A stretch of 64,000 nucleotides of DNA from Angelobacter sp036557225 (GTDB taxonomy: Bacteria > Acidobacteriota > Terriglobia > Terriglobales > Acidobacteriaceae): positions 62,001 to 126,000 of the forward strand of contig DATBHX010000148.1 in the NCBI GenBank assembly GCA_036557225.1, written 5' to 3'. Positions 35,212 to 43,603 of the stretch are shown piece after piece (position 1 is the stretch's first letter; the number at the start of each line of letters is the position of its first letter). Below the pieces are notes generated by a model. The model was not told where the DNA came from, did not search any database, and was given only the letters and a program-made list of their open reading frames with translations. The position numbers and the translations under genes were made by a program.

Positions 35212-36078
35212 ATGCATCGACGCAGTGTGCTGAAGGGATTAGCCGCCATTCCGTTTGTCAGTGTGCTCGGCAGTTGTGAAAAGAATTCCAATGAGAGATC
35301 TGAAACCGGCAAACTTGAAGTTCACCTGGATGGCGCATTTGCTTTAGTCATTCAAGAGAACAGGGAGAATGCACTCCTGGCCTTTTCACCTCGACCTAAA
35401 GCGGATGAAGACCAACACCTGTTCCATTTCAACGGGTCAAGAAAAGCGGAAGACCTGGGAAAAGCCTTTCAGTTCAAGCTTTCACCAGAGGGTATAAGAC
35501 GCGAGAGAAGACCGGAAGTAGACCCTGGGCTAAATGATTTTAGCTTCCGGACTGACAAATGGAAGATCGGCGATAGCCTGGTTACAATCGAGCTCCCGGC
35601 TCCCAAACGTATCACCTTTGCAGACCATCGATCTCCGGTTACATTTGCGGCGGGGAACCGGCAAGCATTTATGCCTACGAACCATATTCTTGAATATGAC
35701 GTAGAGGCCCCGCACCGTTTGAAGCTGGAATGCGGCAGTATCGGCGAGCCATGCACGCCTTCAGCTGATTCATACCCGGGAGTGAGTAGACTGTTCTTCG
35801 AGATCGGTCCGAAGAAGACGCTGGACTACGAGTTGTCGCATGCCCATGCAGTGCGCTTTTTTAATGAGATATTGACTGGCTCATTTCCGGAGCTTGCGGA
35901 AAAATTCAAGCTGGTTGTCCCAACATACGGAGACCGTCGCGCCCACGTCGCGCCGCGAGTGATGCCTGCGGCGCTCCAAGACAGCGCTCAGGATGCGCAT
36001 TTTAGACGCGCTTCTTACATCATTGATTGCGAATTTGGCGGGCCGCTTGTGACGACAAAAGCAGCTCCGACACACTGA
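35212..36078 (+). CDS. Tat/lipoprotein-signal protein of unknown function, copy 1
   Basis: 288 residues from ATG 35212, preceded by AGGAG; an in-frame start at 35152 would add 20. The N-terminus MHRRSVLKGLAAIPFVSVLG is followed by SC, which looks like a twin-arginine signal with a lipobox Cys. The remainder is mostly beta and has no recognised domain. Segments TIELPAPKRI, MPTNHILEYDV and the C-terminal SYIIDCEFGG recur in the next gene, so the two are paralogues. It follows the CHAT fusion gene by about 80 bp and is probably in the same unit. It may be a substrate or partner of the extracytoplasmic CHAT domain. Confidence 0.65.
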   Translation: MHRRSVLKGLAAIPFVSVLGSCEKNSNERSETGKLEVHLDGAFALVIQENRENALLAFSPRPKADEDQHLFHFNGSRKAEDLGKAFQFKLSPEGIRRERRPEVDPGLNDFSFRTDKWKIGDSLVTIELPAPKRITFADHRSPVTFAAGNRQAFMPTNHILEYDVEAPHRLKLECGSIGEPCTPSADSYPGVSRLFFEIGPKKTLDYELSHAHAVRFFNEILTGSFPELAEKFKLVVPTYGDRRAHVAPRVMPAALQDSAQDAHFRRASYIIDCEFGGPLVTTKAAPTH

Positions 36079-36250
36079 CAGGCTTATAGCATATCAATGT
36101 TGCTAGCCTGGGATACGCCGGCCTACACCGGTAGAGTGCGGATTCAGTAGATAGATTGTATAGTCATCGCATATCGAAAACATATCTTTGTCTGCTACTG
36201 CCAGAGTAGGGACTATAATTCGTCGGTGATCGACAAGAAAGGAAGCTAGC

Positions 36251-37138
36251 ATGCACCGACGTGAACTACTAAAGATGATGGCTTCAATGCCGATAGCTGG
36301 AGCTGTCGGTTGCTCTTTGTCACCTAAGCCCACTGCGACAACGATGGGCTTCACAACTATGAACCTGATCTTTGAGGGCCCGTTCATCTTTATGATGGAC
36401 AATCCGCAAGTCCGGGTTCTTGCTCCCAGGGTGGATGGTCATCGTTACATGATCAATGGCGCCGATGCTCCGGCATCGACTTACATGCTGAGCGGCGTCG
36501 CTGGAATTGGTGATGTACAAAAGACGCAGTATGAACTGCCGCCGGGGGCCGACGCCTTCTGGCTCTCGGCCGGCCAGCTGCATTTGAGCTTGAATCCGCA
36601 AGAGTCAGCGTTTTTTACTTTTGTGCTTCCGGCTCCGCAGAAGGTGGTCGCTTTGCGCTCGCGCGCAGTGGAGATCGTTGATGCGTTTGGCAATCAACGT
36701 TCCGCCGTGATGCCCACGACGTATGCATTCGTTTACAACGTAAGTGATCCGGCTGCGCTGGCGCTGAACCCGGATACGGGCTGGCGTCCTCAGAGCGGAG
36801 CACAGTCTCGTTTTGCCAATCTCAGCGTGGCTGCCGGCTTGCCGCTGGACGTCCAGGATCCCACCGGCCAGCACGCACACATTGCTTTCACCGAACTGAA
36901 GAGCTTTTTGCCCGGACTCTCGATGGAGATATTGAGCACGGGAGCGGAAGTAAACAGTGGAACGGTCGAGGGACTGCCTGAAATATATCGCCGGGGCAAT
37001 CAGTCGCAGCGCCACTCTGAACGCGTCGCCAAGGTGGTGACAGCTGTCTTCAAAAATGATGCGCCGCGAGCCACGCTTAGGACGGTATCTGCCGTTTTAG
37101 ACTGCCAGTCTGGCGGCGTGGGCGTTCACCACCCGTAG
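36251..37138 (+). CDS. Tat/lipoprotein-signal protein of unknown function, copy 2
   Basis: 295 residues. The start MHRRELLKMMASMPIAGAVG followed by C again gives a twin-arginine-like signal with a lipobox. Motifs shared with the preceding gene are FVLPAPQKVV, VMPTTYAFVYNV and the terminal VSAVLDCQSGG, so this is a diverged tandem duplicate. No known domain is recognised. A 172-bp gap separates the two copies. Neighbours are a sigma factor, a CHAT fusion and, downstream, another sigma factor. Confidence 0.65.
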   Translation: MHRRELLKMMASMPIAGAVGCSLSPKPTATTMGFTTMNLIFEGPFIFMMDNPQVRVLAPRVDGHRYMINGADAPASTYMLSGVAGIGDVQKTQYELPPGADAFWLSAGQLHLSLNPQESAFFTFVLPAPQKVVALRSRAVEIVDAFGNQRSAVMPTTYAFVYNVSDPAALALNPDTGWRPQSGAQSRFANLSVAAGLPLDVQDPTGQHAHIAFTELKSFLPGLSMEILSTGAEVNSGTVEGLPEIYRRGNQSQRHSERVAKVVTAVFKNDAPRATLRTVSAVLDCQSGGVGVHHP

Positions 37139-37456
37139 CACCTTGAAATCGTTGATCGCCAAACAGAGGCTGGGAGGAGGGAAGCCCGGCCTTCTTTGCA
37201 TCAGCAACTCTTCCGCTAAAGCCGGATACTGCCAGGCCGTTTCCTGACATTTCTTGTCACCCCTAAAAAAACAAAAAAATTCTTCAAAATCCCAAGGGGA
37301 AGTTCCGCGGCTACCCGTCTTAGGTGCAGTGAACGGCCAAAATTATTCGGTAGAGCGCGCTGGAGCGGGCAGCGGACGGATGAGCTGCTACCTGCCCAGG
37401 TAAGGCTGTTCGGCACACAGCGGCATCGAGCGACCGCTGTAAGAAGGAGTTGCACA
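37139..37456. other. 318-bp gap between the paralogue pair and the second sigma gene
   Basis: No gene is seen. An imperfect GC-rich inverted repeat (GCTGGG ... CCCGGC, near 37167-37190) may end the upstream unit, but it lacks a following T-run. An A-rich stretch near 37266 precedes the sigma gene. Confidence 0.4.
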
Positions 37457-38083
37457 ATGGGAACCGCACCATGCCTGGATATGCACCAATTCAATGAAAG
37501 CTATCTGCAGAGCCTCCGGACGCAAGATTCCGCCACGGAGGCGCATTTCGTTTCGTATTTTGGCCGGCTTCTGCAAAACAAATTGCGCCGCCATCTGACT
37601 TGCCCGGAGCACATTAAGGATGTGCAGCAGGAGACGCTGTTGCGGGCGTGGGCGGCCGTCAGGGCGCAAGGTGGGGTTCGCCAGCCTGAGCGTTTTGGCG
37701 CCTTTGTCAGCTCAGTATGCAACAACGTTCTGCGGGAGGTGTATCGCTCCCGGGCGCGTGTGCGGGCATTGGATGACGCGCAACTGGATCCCACCGACGA
37801 TTCCAAGGGGCCGGACTCTATGTTGCTGGCCGCTGAAACCAAGAGCCTGGTGCAGAAAGTCCTGGCCCACCTAGGCGCGAAAGACAGAAAGCTTTTGCAT
37901 GCGGTGTTCTTCGAGCAGCAGGACAAAGACGAAGTTTGCCGCGAACTGGGCGTAAGCAGAGATTATCTGCGTGTATTGCTCCATCGCGCGAAACAGCAGT
38001 TCCTGGCGGAATACGAGCGTCAAAACGCTTCGCCCCGAAAAGGCAATACGCCAGCAGGCAAGAACCCTGCAGCCGCGAGCTAG
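37457..38083 (+). CDS. ECF-type RNA polymerase sigma factor without obvious anti-sigma
   Basis: 208 residues. Region 2 is seen near 50-95 (IKDVQQETLLRAWAAV, then FGAFVSSVCNNVLREVYRSR). Region 4 near 140-180 has DEVCRELGVSRDYLRVLLHR, a clear recognition helix. Its N-terminus (YLQSLRTQDSATEAHFVSYF) closely matches the sigma factor at 55150-55854, so both belong to one subgroup. That relative has its anti-sigma gene next to it; here the next plus-strand gene is 1.1 kb away and unrelated. It ends 25 bp from the convergent reductase gene. Confidence 0.85.
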   Translation: MGTAPCLDMHQFNESYLQSLRTQDSATEAHFVSYFGRLLQNKLRRHLTCPEHIKDVQQETLLRAWAAVRAQGGVRQPERFGAFVSSVCNNVLREVYRSRARVRALDDAQLDPTDDSKGPDSMLLAAETKSLVQKVLAHLGAKDRKLLHAVFFEQQDKDEVCRELGVSRDYLRVLLHRAKQQFLAEYERQNASPRKGNTPAGKNPAAAS

Positions 38084-38107
38084 CTGCAATCAAGGGCGGA
38101 AGGTCTT

Positions 38108-38842
38108 TCAGTAGCCATCGCGGTCGTAGTGAATCAGCTGTTCTGGCCATCCCAGATGACGCAGAGCAGCGGTGGCGCTTCTGACCATATCGGACGGACC
38201 GCAGAGATAAGCGCGTCCTGACTGTGAGAGCACTCCACCCAGATGGTGTTGAACGTGGCCGCGCGCGCCTTGCCAATTGTCGTCCGCGCGGCTTAAGACC
38301 GGTAAATACTGAAAACGTGGATGCTGACGCGCCAGGGCAAGAAACTCCGAGTGAAAGAAAAGCGACTCCGCGTCGCGAGTTCCAAACAGTAATTGAACGC
38401 TGTGGCGCCCATTCTGATGCATGAGCGACTGAACCATGGCCCGGATGGGAGCAATGCCGGTGCCCGCAGCCAGGAAGAGTGCGTCTTCATTGAGCTGGTG
38501 CAGCACGAAATCACCCTGCGGCGCAGAAAAGCGGATTTCCCCGCCCGCGCGCAATTCAAACAGACTTTCCAGCGGCGATCCCTTCCTGCCGGCTTTAACG
38601 CATAACTCAAAACGGTTGCCTGGTTCGGGCGCAGAAGCAATGGAGTATGCCAATGAGACAGTCTTTCCATCGAAGGGCACGTCAATACGAATCGATTGCC
38701 CGGGTAGAAAGTCCAAGCGCGAGTTTTCCGGGACGGCAAAGGTAAGCAGCCGCACCGCCGCCGACATTGGCGTAGATTCGATCAGTTTTGCGCTAAGCAA
38801 TGAGAGTGGCTGTGTGTGCGAGGCTGGGGCTGCTGAGCTCAT
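38108..38842 (-). CDS. FAD/NAD(P)-binding ferredoxin-reductase-like oxidoreductase
   Basis: 244 residues from ATG 38842; a longer in-frame start at 39028 would add an unlikely hydrophobic stretch. The FAD-binding domain shows LDFLPGQSIRIDVPF and SLAYSIASAPE, although the usual Arg before the Tyr-Ser pair is replaced. The NAD(P)-binding half has LFLAAGTGIAPIRAMVQSLM and ends with AYLCGPSDMVRSATAAL. These are the marks of the FNR/flavodoxin-reductase family that passes electrons between NAD(P)H and a partner carrier. No iron-sulfur domain is fused. It is divergent from the lipid operon at 39197 and might supply electrons to its desaturase. Confidence 0.8.
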   Translation of the reverse strand: MSSAAPASHTQPLSLLSAKLIESTPMSAAVRLLTFAVPENSRLDFLPGQSIRIDVPFDGKTVSLAYSIASAPEPGNRFELCVKAGRKGSPLESLFELRAGGEIRFSAPQGDFVLHQLNEDALFLAAGTGIAPIRAMVQSLMHQNGRHSVQLLFGTRDAESLFFHSEFLALARQHPRFQYLPVLSRADDNWQGARGHVQHHLGGVLSQSGRAYLCGPSDMVRSATAALRHLGWPEQLIHYDRDGY

Positions 38843-39196
38843 GAGACGAACCCGGTGTTTTATCACAGATAAAGATATTAAGGAAATGGTGCTAAACAAC
38901 GTCAGACAAAGTGGAAAACAGACCGAATAAAGCAACGATTCGTGGTACCATTGCCGGTTTAAATTTGCGGGTTGTGAGCCGCTTAGGGTTAGAAAGGGCT
39001 TGTCAGAAGGGCGGTTGCGCAGGCACAATCTTCAGTCTATAAGCCAAGCTAGTGTGTGTTCGGAAATTCACTTTTAGCTCACTACCCTCGATAAAGGCTT
39101 CGCAGGGTGTGCGAACGTTATGCAAAATAACCGGCCCAGTTAATAACGAATGGGCCGTGTGATTCATTGCGGCACCGATCTCAGGAGCTGAAAGCT
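38843..39196. other. 354-bp divergent region before the lipid operon
   Basis: No gene is recognised between the reductase and the serine-palmitoyltransferase-like gene. AT content is higher than in flanking genes, as expected for a promoter region, but I could not pick out a reliable -35/-10 or -24/-12 pair. Confidence 0.4.
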
Positions 39197-40462
39197 ATGA
39201 AAGATGCTTCTGTCCCCCCGCCGAGCGGTTCGCCAACCGAGCGAAGGGATATCTTCGAAAAATGCTGGAAGTTTAATCGCGCGCGCATGCTGCAGGAGGC
39301 CGGTCTCTATGTGTATTTTGAGACCTTCGGCAGCCGTGAAGGCTGTGGTCCGAGCGAGATCAGGATGGGCTCGCGCAAGATCCTGATGTTTGGCTCCAAT
39401 GACTATCTGGACCTGACCTGGGACCCGCGTGTGAAGGAAGCAGCTACAGCAGCGATCCGGCAGTACGGGACCGGGTGCAGCGGTTCACGTTTGTTGAACG
39501 GAACGTTGCCCATACACGTACAACTTGAAGAAGAGCTTGCGGACTTCATGGGCAAGGAGGAGGCCATTGTTTTTGGTACGGGCTTCCAGGCCAACTATGC
39601 CGTGATTGCCGCGCTGGCGACGGAAGGCGAAACCATTCTCTGCGAGCACAATCTGCACGCCAGCCTGGTGGATGGCGCGCTGCGCTCCGCGGCGCGGACC
39701 ATGCGCTATCGGCACAATGACATGCAACACCTGGAAAAGCGGCTGCAGCAGTCAAACGGCGACGGCGTGTTGATCGTGAGTGAAAGCGTTTTTAGCATGG
39801 AAGGGGACGTTGCCGACCTGCGTGGTGTTACGGCCATGGCCAAGATGTATGGCGCACGCACGTATGTGGACGAGGCGCACGGAATCGGCATCTTCGGCCC
39901 GACCGGCGCCGGCGTGGCAGAAGAGCAGGGCGTTCTGGAAGATGTTGACGTAGTGATGGGAACGTTCAGCAAGTCGCTGGCTGCCGCAGGCGGATTTGTG
40001 GCTGCGACGGAGCCGGTGATCCACTACCTTAAGCATCTGGCCCAGCCGTTTGTATTTTCTGCGAGCGTCCCGCCAGCGTCGGTGGCGGCGGTGCGTTGCG
40101 CGCTGGGTATTCTGAAGTCTGAGCCGGAGCGCCGGCAGCGGCTCTTGCAAGTAGCGGACCTGATCCGGCGCGAGCTTGCCGCGCTGGGATTCAACGTGAT
40201 CGACGGGAACAGCCCGGTGGTAGCGGTGGTGATTCCGCAAGATGTGCTGCTCTTCCAGATGGCCAAAAAACTTCTGGAAGAAGGAATTTATGTGAATGGA
40301 GTCGTCAAGCCGGCGGCGACGCAAAACCTGCTCCGGATTTCCTGCACAGCAGCGCACACCGAAGCCCATGCGTGGCGGCTGATTGAGGTAATGGAGCGCA
40401 TTGCAAAAGGTTTGAACATTGAGCTGGAAAAACCTGTCAAGGCAGCGCGAGTGGCCTTGTAA
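39197..40462 (+). CDS. Serine-palmitoyltransferase-like alpha-oxoamine synthase
   Basis: 421 residues from ATG 39197 (AGGAG in front). PLP-dependent fold type I: FGSNDYLDLTWDPRVKEAA near 70, GTGCSGSRLLNGTLPIHVQL near 95, VDEAHGIGIFGPTGAG near 230 and the PLP-Lys in GTFSKSLAAAGGFVA near 264. The stretch after the Lys (QPFVFSASVPPASVAAVRCA) is closer to bacterial serine palmitoyltransferase than to KBL or 8-amino-7-oxononanoate synthase. Such enzymes condense an amino acid with an acyl thioester, here probably acyl-ACP from the operon's carrier protein. It is the first gene of a ten-gene lipid operon. Substrates are inferred only. Confidence 0.8.
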   Translation: MKDASVPPPSGSPTERRDIFEKCWKFNRARMLQEAGLYVYFETFGSREGCGPSEIRMGSRKILMFGSNDYLDLTWDPRVKEAATAAIRQYGTGCSGSRLLNGTLPIHVQLEEELADFMGKEEAIVFGTGFQANYAVIAALATEGETILCEHNLHASLVDGALRSAARTMRYRHNDMQHLEKRLQQSNGDGVLIVSESVFSMEGDVADLRGVTAMAKMYGARTYVDEAHGIGIFGPTGAGVAEEQGVLEDVDVVMGTFSKSLAAAGGFVAATEPVIHYLKHLAQPFVFSASVPPASVAAVRCALGILKSEPERRQRLLQVADLIRRELAALGFNVIDGNSPVVAVVIPQDVLLFQMAKKLLEEGIYVNGVVKPAATQNLLRISCTAAHTEAHAWRLIEVMERIAKGLNIELEKPVKAARVAL

Positions 40463-40549
40463 CCTGAAGAGCACTGCAAAACGTTACGGCGCTCGAGATT
40501 GTAGCGCCAGGACGAAGAAAGCGAGTCGGACCATTTTGAGGGATTGTCT

Positions 40550-41800
40550 ATGCCAGATGCATTAAATCTAACTGGAATTGCGCTCACGGTTGATCAGGGA
40601 AAATGGAAGCGATTGGCCCGCAGTGTGGCCCAGAAGTCGCTTGCGCCGGTGGCAAGCCAGGTAGACCGCGAAGCTATCTATCCACGTGAAGGGCTGAAGG
40701 CCATTGCTGACGCCGGGTTAATGGGGCTGACGATCCCCAAGAACCAGGGTGGACCGGGTGAGGGCATCCTTACCACGGCCATGGTGCTGGAAGAACTGGC
40801 GCAAGGATGTGCGTCAACGGCCATGGTGTATTGCATGCACATGAGCACGCTGCCATTGATCTCGGCCCTGGTGCAGGATGGTCAGACAGAAGCCTTTGTC
40901 AAGCCGATCGTGGAAGGGAAATGGATCGGCGCGCTGGCGATGAGCGAGCCTGGCTCGGGAAACCGTCTGTGGCATATGGACAGCTTTGCCCAACGCAATG
41001 CCAACGGTTACCTCATCGACTCCTTCAAATCGTTCTGCACCAGCTGCGGCCAGGCGGACTTCTACATTGTTCCGGTGCGCGCTGATTCCACGCAGCCGCC
41101 AACGGAATTGAGCTTGTTCCTGATTGATGGCAAAGATCCCAATATCTTGCCTATCGGCAAGTGGGACGGCATGGGCCTGCGCGGCAACTGCAGCATGCCG
41201 ATTCACTTCAAAGGCTGCCATGTACCCGACCTTAACCGGCTGGGCTCGCCGACCTGCGGTTTTTCCATGCTGTTTGCTTACTCGCTGCCGATTTATCAGG
41301 TCGGTCTCTCGACCGTGTACCTGGGGATTGCGCAGGCGGCGTACGAAGCCGCGGTGGAGCATGTGAAGAAGCGTGTCCACAGCGATACCAAACAGACGCT
41401 TGCGCAGGTGGAGACGGTGCAGCGTTACATCGCGGAGATGAAGATGCGCGTGGATGAGGCGCGCTGCATGGTCTATCGCGTGGCCCAGATGTCAGACAAC
41501 GCGATGGTACTGTTCAACGAATTGCACTCGGCCGACCTTCTCGATGAAGTGATTCGCGCCAACCCAGACGATCCATTTTTCATCGAACTGGCGCAGCTGA
41601 AGTTTGCCGTGAGCGAAATTGCCATTGAAGTCGCAAACAAAGCGTTTCAGGTTTGCGGTGGAACGGCATACAAGCGCGGACATCCGGTAGAGCGCCTGGT
41701 GCGCGACGCCCGGGCCGGATCGGTGATGGCGCCCTCAGACGATTCGCTCAAATTGATTGTAGGAAGACAGATTCTGGGCATTGCCCAACCGTGGGAGTAA
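40550..41800 (+). CDS. Acyl-CoA dehydrogenase family protein
   Basis: 416 residues from ATG 40550 (GAGGGA in front). The family layout is visible: helical N-terminus (GLMGLTIPKNQGGPGEGILT), middle domain with GALAMSEPGSGNRLWHMDS, and C-terminal helices with FQVCGGTAYKRGHPVERLVR, which matches the 'GG.GY...P..R..RDAR' stretch. It would use FAD to introduce a double bond next to a thioester carbonyl. In this operon it may act on a carrier-bound acyl chain or sphingoid-like intermediate rather than in beta-oxidation. The catalytic Glu cannot be assigned with certainty. Confidence 0.85.
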   Translation: MPDALNLTGIALTVDQGKWKRLARSVAQKSLAPVASQVDREAIYPREGLKAIADAGLMGLTIPKNQGGPGEGILTTAMVLEELAQGCASTAMVYCMHMSTLPLISALVQDGQTEAFVKPIVEGKWIGALAMSEPGSGNRLWHMDSFAQRNANGYLIDSFKSFCTSCGQADFYIVPVRADSTQPPTELSLFLIDGKDPNILPIGKWDGMGLRGNCSMPIHFKGCHVPDLNRLGSPTCGFSMLFAYSLPIYQVGLSTVYLGIAQAAYEAAVEHVKKRVHSDTKQTLAQVETVQRYIAEMKMRVDEARCMVYRVAQMSDNAMVLFNELHSADLLDEVIRANPDDPFFIELAQLKFAVSEIAIEVANKAFQVCGGTAYKRGHPVERLVRDARAGSVMAPSDDSLKLIVGRQILGIAQPWE

Positions 41801-41822
41801 ACCAAGGAGGAAAGGGACCCAA

Positions 41823-42212
41823 ATGGCGACCACAGATGTAAGCGCGGTCCAAACCAGCAGCCTGCTCGCATCGCTGTACGATTTCCAAAACCGGTTCAAC
41901 AATGACCAGCGCGTGAAGAAGCTGATCAAGGGGTGGAACCGGTATCTCAAAGCCGAGGGCACGGATTCGGGCGAGGTCTATACCTGCACGATTCAGGACC
42001 TGGCCATCAGCAAAATCGAACCGGGTTGTTCGGTTGAAGAGGATGATGAGAACCTGATTACGCTGCAGGCCGGACAGGATGTGCTGGTGCGCATTTTTAC
42101 CGGCAAATACAACCCGGCGCACGCGCTGATTGACGGCGCTCTGGCCGTGTTCTCCGGTGAGCGCGACAAGGTAAAGCTGGAAGCCATTGCCATGATCATC
42201 TGGGGACTGTAA
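41823..42212 (+). CDS. Small SCP2-like lipid-binding protein
   Basis: 129 residues from ATG 41823, which has AGGAGGAAAGG just upstream. The pattern of alternating strands with a DVLVRIFTGKYNPAHALIDG segment and a final helix resembles SCP2/sterol-carrier-like proteins, which bind acyl chains in a hydrophobic tunnel. The similarity is weak by eye. Its position between an acyl-CoA dehydrogenase and a permease in a lipid operon supports a lipid-handling role. Confidence 0.5.
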   Translation: MATTDVSAVQTSSLLASLYDFQNRFNNDQRVKKLIKGWNRYLKAEGTDSGEVYTCTIQDLAISKIEPGCSVEEDDENLITLQAGQDVLVRIFTGKYNPAHALIDGALAVFSGERDKVKLEAIAMIIWGL

Positions 42213-42232
42213 GAGAAAGCCACGGGGGCGCG

Positions 42233-43570
42233 ATGAAGAAGGCTTTTGAACTTGGTTTCTATGTGACGTTTGGCGCCGGCATTGCTTTCGGCATCAGCTC
42301 GTTCACCATTCTTTCCGAGCTCTTCAAGGTAGCCAGCAGTTTCTGGCTCATTGTGTCCATTGTTCTGGCCGGCATTCTCTGCATGCTGATCTCCAGCTCC
42401 ATCGCCGAGCTGGCGAGCATGTATCCTTCAGCTCCGGGTGTGCGCACGTATTTAAAGGTGGCCCTTCCGCCGCGCCTGTCGTTGTTTCTGGTTTACCTAT
42501 ACCTGATCTTCATGATCATGGTCGCGGGGATTGAGAGCTTTCTCTTTGCCCAGGTAGTCCGGAAGCTGGCCCCACAGCTTCCGGCATTGGCCGTAGTCCT
42601 GGGTCTGCTGGCGTTGACGGTGATTGTGAACCTGCTTGGCCTGGAGCTGCCGCGCGGCGTACAGATGTTCACCACCACCGCATTGATTCTGAGTGTCCTG
42701 GTCCTCGGCGGAATGGGAGCAGGGCCGGCGCTGGCGCATCTGCACTGGAACTCCTCGGTGATGGCGAATCAGCCGTTGTCTCAGGTCGGCGGGGCGCTGG
42801 GCGCAGCCGTTTATTTGTTTATCGGCTTTGAGTGGGTCACGATGATGGGCTTCAGCGCCAAGTCCTACGAACATCGCATACCACTCTCCATGCCGCTGGC
42901 GATCCTCACCAACATCGTTGCCTACAGCATCTTTGCTCTGGGGTTGGCCACGCTGCTGCCGGTTAGCAGGATTACCGACAGTTCGATTCCTCAGCTTCCT
43001 TATTTTGTACAGATGTTTGGCCCACGCGGAACCTATGTGGCGCTGGCGCTTTCAATCCTGGCCATTGTTTCCTGTTTCAACGCCGGGGTGATGGGCGGGT
43101 CACGGCTGGTGCATTCGCTGGCGCGTGAGGGAAGTTTCCCCAAGGCTTGGGGAAAGATGTCTCTGACTACGGGCGCTCCGATTGGCGGAGTCCTGGTGCT
43201 GGGCACGCTGGCGGCGATCGCATCGATTTTGATTGTTGAGTTTGAGCTGCAGGAAGTCGCAGCGGTCGTGGGGTCGGCGATTGTTTGTTGTGTTTATGCC
43301 GCGTTCATGTGGGCGATCCTGCATCTGCGCAAGACGCAGCCCAACGCGCGCCGGACGTTCCGCAGCCCGCTGCCGGTGTGGCTGCATTGGGTCTTGATTG
43401 TGCTGATGCCGCTCTCCGGCCTTTGGGCATTGGTGGCGGAGCCCGGCAAAAGGCTGGAGATGATTGCAACAGCGCTGGGACTCATTGTGATTTCAGCCAT
43501 CGGCGTCCAGTTTTCAATGCGCTACAGCAAGAATGAAGCAGAAATGCGCTTGCAGGCCAAGGCCACATAA
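42233..43570 (+). CDS. APC-family amino acid/amine permease
   Basis: 445 residues with about twelve membrane helices. The start is typical of the family: GFYVTFGAGIAFGISSFTIL, followed by SSSIAELASMYPSAPGVRTY, matching the helix 1-2 pattern of APC transporters, and MFTTTALILSVLVLGGMGAG. It would import an amino acid or amine in exchange or with protons. Within the lipid operon it could supply the amino acid used by the serine-palmitoyltransferase-like enzyme, or export an amine; both are inference. Confidence 0.85.
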   Translation: MKKAFELGFYVTFGAGIAFGISSFTILSELFKVASSFWLIVSIVLAGILCMLISSSIAELASMYPSAPGVRTYLKVALPPRLSLFLVYLYLIFMIMVAGIESFLFAQVVRKLAPQLPALAVVLGLLALTVIVNLLGLELPRGVQMFTTTALILSVLVLGGMGAGPALAHLHWNSSVMANQPLSQVGGALGAAVYLFIGFEWVTMMGFSAKSYEHRIPLSMPLAILTNIVAYSIFALGLATLLPVSRITDSSIPQLPYFVQMFGPRGTYVALALSILAIVSCFNAGVMGGSRLVHSLAREGSFPKAWGKMSLTTGAPIGGVLVLGTLAAIASILIVEFELQEVAAVVGSAIVCCVYAAFMWAILHLRKTQPNARRTFRSPLPVWLHWVLIVLMPLSGLWALVAEPGKRLEMIATALGLIVISAIGVQFSMRYSKNEAEMRLQAKAT

Positions 43571-43603
43571 GCAAGCGGTTGTGGGTTGAGGGAGAACGAG
43601 GGG

